Assembly (NCBI GenBank): GCA_019429205.1
Contig: JAHYIT010000029.1
Coordinates: 1-44,872, forward strand
DNA: 44,872 nt
Source of the DNA: Mariniphaga sp.
GTDB lineage: Bacteria > Bacteroidota > Bacteroidia > Bacteroidales > Prolixibacteraceae
Direction: 5' to 3'
The position numbers and the translations under genes are program-made. Shown in pieces: positions 18,341 through 26,216 of this stretch. Under the pieces are notes generated by a model. That model worked only from the letters and a program-made list of their open reading frames with translations. It ran no database searches and was not told where the DNA came from. Every line of letters begins with the position of its first letter. The first letter of the stretch is position 1.

Positions 18341-18654
18341 TTTTTGTATTTTTTAATATCGAAAAGCTAAGGAATCAGATTGAAATTGTTTGACAATAGT
18401 TCGACAATTGTTTGATATTGTTTGAACTTCTTTAAAGTATAGCAACAAAACATTCAAACTCTCAAACCCTCGAACTCTCAAACCACCTGATTGTAAAAAT
18501 TCTTTTCCATATTTTCATTATCGTTATTTTTAAAAGCCTCAAGCCACAAGATTTTTTCACTTCTTAACTTCCCACTGTTCACCGTTCACTTTTCACTTTT
18601 CACTTTTCACTTTTCACTTTTCACTGTTTACTTTTCACTGTTTACTCTCTTCTT
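18341..18654. repeat. Gene-free 314-bp spacer filled with several degenerate short-repeat arrays
   Basis: No gene is seen here. From left to right it holds four GTTTGA-type units of 10-11 bp (18387-18426), four TTCAAACT-type octamers (18453-18484) in the opposite sense, two CMACAAG-like heptamers (18537-18550), and an 11-unit NTTCACT heptamer array (18570-18646). Each array has a different composition. Together they look like successive insertions or slippage products in one neutral site. Confidence 0.75.
18570..18646. repeat. Heptamer array A, 11 units of NTTYACT
   Basis: Eleven contiguous 7-bp units, mostly TTTCACT with GTTTACT, GTTCACT and single-base variants, exactly in phase over 77 bp. 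It ends 8 bp beyond the stop codon of the FtsX-type permease. The unit is the complement of AGTNAAN, as in arrays B and C. Confidence 0.9.
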
Positions 18655-19929
18655 TCACACTTCCAACTCTTTAAACAGCTGCGAAGTTTTTCGTTTATAG
18701 ATACCAATTCCGGCAAGCATGGTGCCAATTACTGTTGAAAGCAGACCCGGAATAAAACCAATGTAATAATCTGTTGGGGTAATCCGGGTTCTGATACTGG
18801 TTGGAAACATCATGGATGCACCTTCCATCATGCCTGAAATATCGATTCCATATTTTTGAACCAAAGCTGCAAAGCCCAGCCCAACAGCCGTTCCAACCAC
18901 GGTGCCGGCAATGCCGATAAAAACCGATTCATAAATGAGGGTACGGTAAACATGGCTTTTTTCTTCACCCATGGCCAGTCTTACACCAAATTCGCCATAC
19001 CGCCTGAGCCCTCCAAGCAGTCCGGCATTCCACAATACCAGCGCCATGGCCAGCACAAAAATCGTTGAGATATAAATGGTCCACACATCGGCCATAGTTA
19101 CATACTGCCCCATGCTTCCCTGCTGGCTCAAAGCTTTCATTACCGGCGTATAATCATCAGAGTCACCTTCATAATTCATATTGAATTGTTCCGCAAGTAA
19201 AATGGCTTTTTCATCATCATAAAAACCTTCTTCCAGGAAACCAAACAGTTCGCCTGCAGCATCATACATATCCAATGCTTCCCGGGCATCTTCAATGTCC
19301 GCAATAATGGTTCCCCTGTCCATCGCCTCTGTACCGAAAGAGACAGTGCCAACCACTTTGAAATTATACATCGTCATGGCGCCGTTCATGGTGGAGCCTA
19401 TGAGTGTAACCTCATCTCCGGGATTTACATTCAGCTTCTGCGAAAACTCCTCACTTAACAAACTTTCCCCGGGGTTTTGAATCATACGTCCCCTGACCAG
19501 CGATTTCTCCATATTCAGCCGCTCCGCTTCGTTGGTTTTTCCCGACAACAAATCGATTCCCATGCCCATTGCCGGCCCCTGCGAGCGGGTTTCACCAAGC
19601 TCGTCAGGTGCATCCACAAGTCCACCAAACTGAATGCGTGGCGCCCAGAGTACCCGGGGCATTTTTTCGTTCAGCTCATCCAGTAGCTCCTCCACATTCA
19701 TTAATGCCAAATCGTTGGGTATCTGGCTCATGTTTTCGGCATAAGCCCGGGTCATCACTTTCAAATGCCCGTGGCTAAACCGGGCATTCATCTCTATGGT
19801 ATCGCCCATAAAACCGGTGATATAAGCATTCATAAATACCGTAAGCATCACACCCACTGCCACAACGATGATGGGAACCCGGCTGCGGCTTTTATCGCGC
19901 AGCAGACCTTTTATTAAAAATTTTATCAT
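18655..19929 (-). CDS. ABC transporter permease, FtsX/LolC-like (second permease)
   Basis: 424-residue membrane subunit. The topology is one N-terminal TM helix (about 18-40), a large periplasmic MacB-PCD-type domain, then three TM helices near 288-310, 337-358 and 392-412, the standard FtsX/MacB/LolCE layout. The cytoplasmic coupling segment reads LRRYGEFGVRLAMGEEKSHVYRTL, followed by a Gly-rich TM. It overlaps the upstream permease by 4 bp, so the two are probably made as a heterodimer driven by the ATPase at 21741-22448. Such machines extract lipoproteins or act on envelope substrates rather than importing solutes. Its stop lies next to heptamer array A. Confidence 0.85.
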   Translation of the reverse strand: MIKFLIKGLLRDKSRSRVPIIVVAVGVMLTVFMNAYITGFMGDTIEMNARFSHGHLKVMTRAYAENMSQIPNDLALMNVEELLDELNEKMPRVLWAPRIQFGGLVDAPDELGETRSQGPAMGMGIDLLSGKTNEAERLNMEKSLVRGRMIQNPGESLLSEEFSQKLNVNPGDEVTLIGSTMNGAMTMYNFKVVGTVSFGTEAMDRGTIIADIEDAREALDMYDAAGELFGFLEEGFYDDEKAILLAEQFNMNYEGDSDDYTPVMKALSQQGSMGQYVTMADVWTIYISTIFVLAMALVLWNAGLLGGLRRYGEFGVRLAMGEEKSHVYRTLIYESVFIGIAGTVVGTAVGLGFAALVQKYGIDISGMMEGASMMFPTSIRTRITPTDYYIGFIPGLLSTVIGTMLAGIGIYKRKTSQLFKELEV

Positions 19930-21101
19930 TGTATTCTTCCTCTAAGTGCTTCAGTTGGATTCATTTTCGCAATTTTTCTGGATGGCCAGTAGCTAACCAC
20001 CGTTGTGGTTAGTACCACAATGAGAACGGTTGATACAACCAGTCCAAAACTGTAAATCGGGTAAAGTGTTTGGGCAATGGCCATTCCGAATTCACTGACA
20101 TCCATGGGCATGGTCCAGCCCACTTTGGCCTGCCAGGCTAAAAACGGAATACCGTAAGCAGCTGAAACCACAGCAGCCAGAACCGAGTGCATGGCGCCTT
20201 CAACGGTGAACAAACCGACCACCTCGCGCCGGGTGTAACCCAGTGCTATGTATGTGCCAATCTCCTTCTGCCTCCGGAAAATGGATAAAACCTGGGTATC
20301 GAAAATGGCCAGCATGGCCAATAACAACAGGATGCCATAAAAAACCGACTGTCCCACGGTTTTGGTTTTAATCATTTCATCCACCGATGCAGTGAGTTCA
20401 TCTTTCGGTTTATGCACCCATCCTTCCACCGGAGACCTCTCTTTTTCGCTGTCAGCGAAAGTCAGCAAAGTAGCTTCGCCATCCATCATGGTCATTTCCC
20501 GGAGTTTTTCGAGCGGAATGTAAATTTGTCCGCTTTCGATGGCCGGCACATTGCTGGTAAATACCTCAGTAATCACAACATCTGTGGCATCGAACGTTCC
20601 TTTTGAGTCGCGCCAGCGTAGTGTCAGATAATTACCCACGTTCAGTTTGAGGTTTCTGGCCATCAGGGCTCCAATAATTGCCGGAACAGCATCGGTTACC
20701 GTATCCAGTTTATGCGTAGGCAACAGGAAAATTTTCTGTTTGGGATTGATACCTTTCACAGCAACCGACTGCATGCGCCCCTGCGGATAAATGGTTCCCT
20801 GCACAATGAGCATAGGTTCCATTTCGCTACGCGTAATTTCTTCGCTGAACATTTCCGGAACAGGTGCATGACTTTCTGAAAGTGTAAAAGGGTCGTAAGG
20901 ATCGTAATTTTCGTGCCAGTACTGGCCGCCGCCAATTTCCCAGTTGGTCATATCTGTTTTGGCCTGGTGGTCCCAGCCTACCATAATGCCTTTCATCCAG
21001 ATAATAACCACAAAGGAAAACGACAGTACAATCACATTGAGCCAGGTGCGGAGCCCGGCGCCAATGAGGTTGCGGCATGCAAGTTTAAATGCAGTTTTCA
21101 T
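19926..21101 (-). CDS. ABC transporter permease, FtsX/LolE-like (first permease)
   Basis: 391 residues with the same one-plus-three TM layout: TM1 at about 16-38, periplasmic domain, then TM helices at about 257-277, 308-328 and 350-375. A typical coupling segment (QVLSIFRRQKEIGTYIALGYTRREVVGLF) follows TM2, and the C-terminus ends KMNPTEALRGR, a strong hallmark of MacB/LolC-family permeases. An internal tract (HENYDPYDPF) is rich in acidic and aromatic residues. It is the first of the two overlapping permeases, and is separated from the ATPase by the S23 gene and two heptamer arrays. Confidence 0.85.
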   Translation of the reverse strand: MKTAFKLACRNLIGAGLRTWLNVIVLSFSFVVIIWMKGIMVGWDHQAKTDMTNWEIGGGQYWHENYDPYDPFTLSESHAPVPEMFSEEITRSEMEPMLIVQGTIYPQGRMQSVAVKGINPKQKIFLLPTHKLDTVTDAVPAIIGALMARNLKLNVGNYLTLRWRDSKGTFDATDVVITEVFTSNVPAIESGQIYIPLEKLREMTMMDGEATLLTFADSEKERSPVEGWVHKPKDELTASVDEMIKTKTVGQSVFYGILLLLAMLAIFDTQVLSIFRRQKEIGTYIALGYTRREVVGLFTVEGAMHSVLAAVVSAAYGIPFLAWQAKVGWTMPMDVSEFGMAIAQTLYPIYSFGLVVSTVLIVVLTTTVVSYWPSRKIAKMNPTEALRGRIQ

Positions 21102-21139
21102 TTTAAATCAATTTTTTACTTCTATTGTTACCCAATTTC

Positions 21140-21170
21140 AGTAGACAGTGAACGGTGAACAGTAAACAGT
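21140..21170. repeat. Heptamer array B, 4.4 units of AGTRAAC type
   Basis: Plus-strand units AGTAGAC, AGTGAAC, GGTGAAC, AGTAAAC and a partial AGT. It lies between the S23 gene's stop and the first permease. It is in inverted orientation to array C on the other side of S23, giving the S23 gene imperfect terminal inverted repeats. Confidence 0.85.
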
Positions 21171-21203
21171 ATGTTGAAAACAAATAACTGTTTATTGCTC
21201 AAA

Positions 21204-21596
21204 TTAACTTTTCTGACAAAAAAGGGATGCTTTTTCAATCATTGAATTCAACATTCTACCAATTGATTCACATCTAATCATCAAATCATTCTTCATATTC
21301 TCATCAACGTATTCACATTCAAAAGAAACCTCAATCCAATGCTGCGTTTCATATTGTTCAGCATCAGAATCGGTTAATTTCAGCACAAAGTGATTTTCAT
21401 ATCTTCGTTTGCCCCAGGATTCAGCTATTTGTGCACCAATTGACCTTGAAGATCTGCGAATTTGGTCTGTCAGGGAATATTTCTCTTCCTTCGGAAAATT
21501 TCTAGTCAACTTGAAGATTATTCCTGACAATTCCCTTGCCTGTTTATAAACTTCCAATTCTCTGAAACTTCTCGCATGTCCTAACCTCTTTTCCAT
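21204..21596 (-). CDS. S23 / four-helix-bundle protein, copy 1
   Basis: 130-residue protein of the 23S rRNA-intervening-sequence family, a four-helix bundle that forms pentamers and is homologous to the Avd accessory protein of diversity-generating retroelements. Family marks are FRELEVYKQARELSG at the start, FPKEEKYSLTDQIRRSSRSIGAQIAESWGKRRYENH in the middle, and ETQHWIEVSFECEYV. No reverse transcriptase or rRNA gene is nearby. It sits inside an ABC operon, between ATPase and permease, on the same strand as the operon, and is bracketed by inverted heptamer arrays. That position suggests it is an insertion rather than a transport subunit. Its biochemical role is unknown in this family. Confidence 0.85.
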   Translation of the reverse strand: MEKRLGHARSFRELEVYKQARELSGIIFKLTRNFPKEEKYSLTDQIRRSSRSIGAQIAESWGKRRYENHFVLKLTDSDAEQYETQHWIEVSFECEYVDENMKNDLMIRCESIGRMLNSMIEKASLFCQKS

Positions 21597-21612
21597 ACTA
21601 TTTTTTTTTATG

Positions 21613-21759
21613 ATTTACTTTTCACTGTTTACTTTTCACAGTTCACTGTTCACTATTCACTGTTCACTATTCACTGTTCACTGTTCACTTTTCACTGTTC
21701 ACTATTCACTGTTCACTATTCACTGTTTACTTTTCACTGTTTACTTTTCACTGTTTACT
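21613..21759. repeat. Heptamer array C, 21 units of NTTYACT
   Basis: Twenty-one exactly phased 7-bp units over 147 bp, mixing GTTCACT, ATTCACT, TTTCACT and GTTTACT with a single TTTCACA. It begins 17 bp upstream of the S23 start codon and runs past the stop codon of the ABC ATPase, so the ATPase's final residues (VNSEK and the stop) are encoded by repeat units. Confidence 0.95.
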
Positions 21760-22448
21760 TTTCGTTCATCCCTGTCCACCTTCCCGTCGAGCAGGTAAAT
21801 TTTCCGATGCAGATATCCAATCACTTTTTCGTCGTGTGTAGCGAACAGGAAAGTGGTTTTCAGTTCCCTGTTCAGGGTTTCCATGGTTTTTAAAATGTGA
21901 TGTGAGTTGGCAGCATCGAGGTTGGCAGTAGGTTCGTCGGCCAAAACCAGCGAAGGTTTTTTCACCATGGCACGCGCAATGGCTACGCGCTGACATTCGC
22001 CGCCCGACAACTGTGGTGGTTTCGATTTCACTTTGTCTGTAAGTCCCAACCACTCAAGCGCGTCCATCACCATTTTCTTTCGTTCTGATGCACCCATTTT
22101 TAGCAAAAGCAATGGAAACTCAACATTCTCGAATACGGTGTGCACCGCCAGCAGATTGTAACTCTGAAAAATAAACCCCAGTTTTTCTTTACGTAACTGC
22201 GCCGCCTGTTTGGCTGTCAGCTTTCCTATTGAGTGGTCCAACACCCATGCTTCGCCGGATGTGGGTGAATCGAGCGAACCCACAATGTTGAGCAGGGTGG
22301 TTTTCCCGGAACCGCTGGGGCCAATAAGCCCGGTAAATTCGCCCTTCCCCAGTATCAGGTTGATGTTACGCAACGCGGTAAACTGCGTTTTTCCCATGGG
22401 AAAAGACTTGGTGAGGTTTTTAATCCGAATGATTGAATTGTTTTCCAT
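21741..22448 (-). CDS. ABC transporter ATP-binding protein, LolD/MacB type
   Basis: 235-residue ATPase for the two downstream FtsX-type permeases. Walker A GPSGSGKTT is at 43-51, the Q-loop at FQSYNL, the signature LSGGECQRVAIARAM, Walker B LVLADEPT, then the H-loop ATHDEK. The family is that of LolD, MacB and FtsE, which act in extraction or export rather than import. Two oddities show at the C-terminus. The last six codons (VNSEK and the stop) lie inside heptamer array C, so the native end may have been altered. Secondly, the S23 gene separates it from the permeases. It is 32 bp downstream of the beta-barrel gene. Confidence 0.9.
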   Translation of the reverse strand: MENNSIIRIKNLTKSFPMGKTQFTALRNINLILGKGEFTGLIGPSGSGKTTLLNIVGSLDSPTSGEAWVLDHSIGKLTAKQAAQLRKEKLGFIFQSYNLLAVHTVFENVEFPLLLLKMGASERKKMVMDALEWLGLTDKVKSKPPQLSGGECQRVAIARAMVKKPSLVLADEPTANLDAANSHHILKTMETLNRELKTTFLFATHDEKVIGYLHRKIYLLDGKVDRDERKVNSEK

Positions 22449-22480
22449 TTTAATTCATTTATAACGCTTTAAGAACTTTT

Positions 22481-23623
22481 TCAGTGATTAAAAACAAGCA
22501 TAATCTGAATTCCGGTTCCGGCAAACAGATTTTCAGTTGCCCGCTGTGTGGGGATGTAGTAATTTTTGGGATTCCAGTATCCCATAACAAATATGGTAAT
22601 GTGATTAAACTGTTTTTGCCAGTTTATAAAATTGTAAGCCGATTGGTTCTTCCAGTCAAAGTAAAGCAAATAGCTCAAATTGTCGAAAATACCAACCGGG
22701 TAAGATGCGCTTAACAAGGAAAAGGTTGTTGTTTCTTTGAATTTCAGTACTTTTTCATCGAATGCAGCAAACAACTGCTCATAAATTACTGTGAGGCCGT
22801 TTCTCAGCCCGAAGGTGTAATCCATTCCCAGGTTAAGCAATTGCTGATTGGTAAACATTCCCACATTTTTTGTGAGGTGTTTCCACGAAGCTTCAATCCA
22901 AAGCCCAACTTCCCAGTCGAATTTGGCATCGAAGCCGAACCGGTGTTCCGGAATGCTTTCAAACCGGTGTTCTGTTTCAGCCAACGCCCGGCTGTCGGCC
23001 GTCCGGTAATGGTATGAAAGTGCGGCTTCGCCGGTACTTACAGGATACTGAAAACGCCCTCCAATTTCCGGTACTTCCCGTTTGGTTTCAACCATTTCCC
23101 ATCCTTTGGGATTTTTATTCCCGTACAATGTCCAAAGCCAAACGGTCGCATTATTCAAAAAATAGTAGCGGACTAAAAGCCCCCAAACGCCGTCAGTAAG
23201 TTGCAGCGGGTCGCGCGGATCGACCTGATCGAACCACATGAGTGGCCGCAGGATGGAAGCCGAACCAAAGTTGATTTTCTGAAGGCCGGCCCGAAGTTCA
23301 AACTGGTTGGTGGAGTGACGCGCCCAAACCCGGTAAGGTTTTATGTTTCCGTTGGAACTGGTGTTGTTGAAATCTTTCAGCCCGAAATTCCCGTAAATAT
23401 TGGCAGAAGCTTCAAAATCCAGCAAATTTTCGCCGCCAACCGGAAAGGAACCATTCAGCTGCGGGATGTATCTGCCACCGTTCCACCAGGGAAAATCATT
23501 ATTGGCGTTGTAATGGGTGTAAACCGACAGTTGCCCTTTAAAATTAAACGGCTCTTGCGCGTGGCTTTTCACAAAAAGAAAAAACAACACAACCATGTAT
23601 CCTATCAGTCGTAACCGTTTCAT
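22481..23623 (-). CDS. Outer-membrane beta-barrel protein of unknown specificity
   Basis: 380 residues. A Sec signal peptide ends at about residue 22 (SHAQ). The mature chain is a series of short amphipathic beta strands with many aromatic residues (YRVWARHSTNQFELRAG, FGSASILRPLMW, LRNGLTVIYEQLF) and ends LFAGTGIQIMLVFNH, consistent with an outer-membrane porin-like barrel. In some Pseudomonadota a DUF1302 barrel, a DUF1329 LolA-like protein and an RND pump form a transport set. Here a barrel and a LolA-like carrier accompany an ABC pump instead. Its start ATG overlaps the TetR stop by 4 bp. The substrate is unknown. Confidence 0.7.
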   Translation of the reverse strand: MKRLRLIGYMVVLFFLFVKSHAQEPFNFKGQLSVYTHYNANNDFPWWNGGRYIPQLNGSFPVGGENLLDFEASANIYGNFGLKDFNNTSSNGNIKPYRVWARHSTNQFELRAGLQKINFGSASILRPLMWFDQVDPRDPLQLTDGVWGLLVRYYFLNNATVWLWTLYGNKNPKGWEMVETKREVPEIGGRFQYPVSTGEAALSYHYRTADSRALAETEHRFESIPEHRFGFDAKFDWEVGLWIEASWKHLTKNVGMFTNQQLLNLGMDYTFGLRNGLTVIYEQLFAAFDEKVLKFKETTTFSLLSASYPVGIFDNLSYLLYFDWKNQSAYNFINWQKQFNHITIFVMGYWNPKNYYIPTQRATENLFAGTGIQIMLVFNH

Positions 23624-24204
23624 TTGTTTCGTGGTGAAATTCCGTAAGCAACAAAACGTGCAAATTCCAGAATCAAATCCTGCGGGGTGTTATACAACTG
23701 CGCCAATTCCTCATCATGCAGCATTTCCACCAGTTTAAAAGAAATTTTCAGAAAGAATTCCGGATTAAAGTCGTTGCGAAAGATGCCATTTTCCTGTGCA
23801 ATTCTGTAATCTTTTAGCAAACTATCCCACGCCTTTTTGGTTGTTTGCTCTACAAATTGTTGCAACTCTTTTTCTGAACCCAGATAAAAGTCGTTTAAGA
23901 ACTCCTTGCTAATGTTGTTGGTGGTTTCAGCTTTGAACAGAATCAGTTTTTCAATTTTTTCCTCAGTGGAGATGTTTTCCTGAATGAGGTCATTGAACTT
24001 TTCCTGTCCCTCTTGTACCACATTTAGAAATACGGTTTTGGCCAGTTCAATTTTGTTGGGAAAATAGTTGTAAAACGTTACTTTACTTACCGCTGATTTT
24101 TCGCAAATTTCCTGGATGGTTACCCTCCTGAAGCCGTGCTTCCAAAAAAGTTCACGCGCCGTTTCAATAATATCCCGGTATTTTTTGCTTTTTACTTTTT
24201 TCAC
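23620..24204 (-). CDS. TetR/AcrR family transcriptional regulator
   Basis: 194 residues. The N-terminal HTH (residues about 10-55) carries the TetR signature: IIETARELFWKHGFRRVTIQEICEKSAVSKVTFYNYFPNKIELAKTVF. The ligand-binding C-terminal part is helical and unspecific. The start is GTG at 24204, with no ATG upstream in frame before the operator region. It heads the operon for the beta-barrel, ABC transporter and LolA-like protein, overlapping the barrel gene by 4 bp. It probably represses its own operon from the inverted repeat upstream. The inducer is unknown but is likely an exported or membrane-active compound. Confidence 0.85.
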   Translation of the reverse strand: MKKVKSKKYRDIIETARELFWKHGFRRVTIQEICEKSAVSKVTFYNYFPNKIELAKTVFLNVVQEGQEKFNDLIQENISTEEKIEKLILFKAETTNNISKEFLNDFYLGSEKELQQFVEQTTKKAWDSLLKDYRIAQENGIFRNDFNPEFFLKISFKLVEMLHDEELAQLYNTPQDLILEFARFVAYGISPRNK

Positions 24205-24207
24205 TTT

Positions 24208-24267
24208 AGTGTACGAATTATAAAAAAACCTTACGAAGTTATATTATTTTTGCAAATATCGTACACT
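24208..24267. promoter_or_regulatory. TetR operon control region with inverted 9-bp arms and an embedded promoter
   Basis: Perfect inverted arms AGTGTACGA (24208-24216) and TCGTACACT (24259-24267) lie 42 bp apart, just before the regulator's GTG. Between them, on the minus strand, TTTG then 19 bp then TAAGGTTT is an approximate -33/-7 pair. TetR dimers bound at each arm could bracket the promoter. Confidence 0.5.
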
Positions 24268-24282
24268 TCTTTAAAAAAAGAG

Positions 24283-25707
24283 TTATCCTCTGAATATAAA
24301 GGCTTCATAGGTGAACAGTTCGGCATTTCTCCAACCTTCCCAACCCAGGCCGGCTTTATCGCGCGAGCAACGTCCCAGAAATTCTTCAAGATTCCAGCCG
24401 GTTTTTTTTGCTACCTGAGGCAGGAACGTACCGGAATTCATACCTTTTTTGATGTAGATGCCATGTTTACCCAGTTCAATTTCGTCGATTGATCTGATTT
24501 TTTTTAGGGGAGACAAAACGGATATTTCCAGTTCCAAATCATCCAGTTCTTCCGGATGCAGATTTTCAAAACGGTAATCGCAGGCTGCCGAAACAGCCAT
24601 ACGCTGAACCAAATCGTTCAGTGTTTCGTCTTTTGCAAAGTTGCCGATGCAACCGCGCAGTTCACTATTCACATAAACACTCACAAAAACGCCATTCTTT
24701 TGTTCCAGAATTCCTCCGGAAAGCATCGGTTCAAAAGCTCCACGTTTCCCGTCTTCCAAAAAACGGACAATAGCTGTGCGTGCTTTTTGCAGCAATTCTT
24801 TCTGTTCCACTTCCGAAACGACAAACGGTATTTCTTTTTCGTAAACTGCAATGGCCCAGTAACCCACAACCCGGTCTTTATCGCCGTAAATTTCAGCGTC
24901 GCCAGAATTTTGATATTCAATTTTTTTATACTCCAGGTTTTTATTCTGAGTTAAATAAAGTAAAGTTAAAACCGACGTCCATCCGCAAAGCGAGGTAGCC
25001 AGATGACTGATTTTCTTCTGTTTATTTTCTTCCAGAACTTTCAATAGTTTTTTAGGATTGTTGCTGCAAATGGCATTGGCGGTTTCCAAATCATTTTCAA
25101 TAGCATTTTCATAATCAGGATAATGAGAAAAATCGGTACTGACTACAAACAGGTTTTCATGCGTGAAATAAGGGGCAAGTGCTTGTGCAATTTTTTCAGC
25201 GTCAGCCCTATTGTTGGTACCCAAAATAATCGGGACCAGTAAAAAATCGTTTTTCAGTTTGATTTGAAGAAAGGGCAGTTGTACTTCAAGGCTGTGTTCA
25301 TTTTTATGGGCTTCATCATAATCTCGGAATATTTCATCCGATTCAATGAGCTCCCTGCCCAGTTGAGTATCAACTTTTATTTTCCCCAATGGTGTTTTGT
25401 AATTACCCGAAATGAAAACCGCAGCACCACCAAAAAGATACTGGTGGCTCGATGCCAGCACAAAAACCCGTTCGTAAACTGTATTTTCCGGAATTTGATT
25501 GAATGCAGAGGCAGCCACCCTTCCGCTGAAAACATACCCCGCATGGGGTGAAATTATTGCGCGTGGAAGTTGATTCCCTGGTTTATTCCCAGTTTGAGCG
25601 AACAAATCCCTCACCTGTTTTTTAAGGGCAATCTCATTCCCCGGATAAAATTTGCCTGCTACAAAGGGTTCTCTGTTATGTAACTTTCCAAACCCTGAAT
25701 TTCCCAT
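24283..25707 (-). CDS. Memo-AMMECR1 fusion (AmmeMemoRadiSam system proteins B and A)
   Basis: 474 residues joining two families usually found as separate proteins or as a fusion. Residues 1-280 are the Memo-like domain (ISPHAGYVFSGRVAASAF, LASSHQYLFGG, NEHSLEVQLPFLQ, VSTDFSHYP), in the dioxygenase-like LigB fold with its His and Asp metal-type residues. Residues 300-474 are AMMECR1, with the invariant LRGCIGNF motif and a C-terminal FLPQVAKKTGWNLEEFL stretch. The pair works with a radical-SAM protein in a system of unknown chemistry; no radical-SAM gene is adjacent here. No promoter is evident. It lies upstream of, and reads towards, the TetR operon. Confidence 0.9.
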   Translation of the reverse strand: MGNSGFGKLHNREPFVAGKFYPGNEIALKKQVRDLFAQTGNKPGNQLPRAIISPHAGYVFSGRVAASAFNQIPENTVYERVFVLASSHQYLFGGAAVFISGNYKTPLGKIKVDTQLGRELIESDEIFRDYDEAHKNEHSLEVQLPFLQIKLKNDFLLVPIILGTNNRADAEKIAQALAPYFTHENLFVVSTDFSHYPDYENAIENDLETANAICSNNPKKLLKVLEENKQKKISHLATSLCGWTSVLTLLYLTQNKNLEYKKIEYQNSGDAEIYGDKDRVVGYWAIAVYEKEIPFVVSEVEQKELLQKARTAIVRFLEDGKRGAFEPMLSGGILEQKNGVFVSVYVNSELRGCIGNFAKDETLNDLVQRMAVSAACDYRFENLHPEELDDLELEISVLSPLKKIRSIDEIELGKHGIYIKKGMNSGTFLPQVAKKTGWNLEEFLGRCSRDKAGLGWEGWRNAELFTYEAFIFRG

Positions 25708-25727
25708 AGTAAAATACTTTTTCTAAT

Positions 25728-25915
25728 TCATATTGAAATACTTTCTTCAAGATGTTTCTTTATTTCTCCATATGCCAGATGATTTTTTACCCGTGTTAGC
25801 AACTCAATTCCAACAATTGGTTTTGTTATGTAATCAACTGCTCCCAGGTCAAATATACTAATTCAATCAGTTTTTTAACCGATATTATTTTTAGTTTTTT
25901 ATCAGTCCAATTCAT
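25728..25915 (-). pseudogene. Response-regulator receiver domain remnant with internal deletion
   Basis: On the minus strand a clean frame from 25859 to a TGA at 25728-25730 reads FDLGAVDYITKPIVGIELL, then TRVKNHLAYGEIKKHLEESI. This is the classic end of a CheY-like receiver, with the conserved GAxDYITKP lysine-proline. Upstream, in a different frame, an ATG at 25915 opens MNWTDKKLKII, which resembles the start of such receivers. The middle, with the phospho-accepting Asp, is missing, so this is a decayed gene and not functional. Confidence 0.65.
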
Positions 25916-25965
25916 TTTAGTTGAATTTTCCACTAAATTCGAATAAATTTATAAAACTACATCCA

Positions 25966-26121
25966 ATGAATTCAAAAAATCGGCTGTTTCATTTATTTCT
26001 TCTTGTTGTGGCCATGGTGTTTTTTACAGATTGCAAACAATTGCCTGTGCAAAACTTACAGGCAAAAACAAGCTTTGATGCCATGGTTTTGCATATATTT
26101 GCCTTCATATTATTGAAATAA
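25966..26121 (+). CDS. Doubtful small ORF with a hydrophobic N-terminus
   Basis: 51 codons from ATG 25966. The first 22 residues are hydrophobic (FHLFLLVVAMVFFTDC). The Cys could suggest a lipoprotein signal, but the residue before it is Asp, which is a poor lipobox. The short tail ends in another hydrophobic stretch. I do not recognise it. It may be the start of a lost membrane sensor gene matching the nearby receiver remnant. Confidence 0.25.
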   Translation: MNSKNRLFHLFLLVVAMVFFTDCKQLPVQNLQAKTSFDAMVLHIFAFILLK

Positions 26122-26216
26122 TTCAATGAAAATTGAGTTCTATACAGAAAAAACATCAGGTAAAGAGGAAAATTCCTGAAAAGTTTAAATTTTAATGTGA
26201 CTTAAAAATAATAAAA

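Larger units (their letters stand above)
25708..26216. other. Gene-poor 509-bp spacer with remnants
   Basis: This holds the response-regulator remnant (25728-25915, minus) and a short doubtful ORF (25966-26121, plus). The remainder (25916-25965 and 26122-26216) is AT-rich with no gene, terminator or repeat that I can support. Confidence 0.6.

Noticed and set aside
21204..21596. A diversity-generating retroelement, given the Avd-like S23 protein
   Set aside because: There is no reverse transcriptase and no template or variable repeat pair in the window. The heptamers are not TR/VR-like.
21613..21759. Possible CRISPR array because of regular repeats
   Set aside because: The units are 7 bp with no spacers and no cas genes nearby. 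It is a tandem heptamer array.
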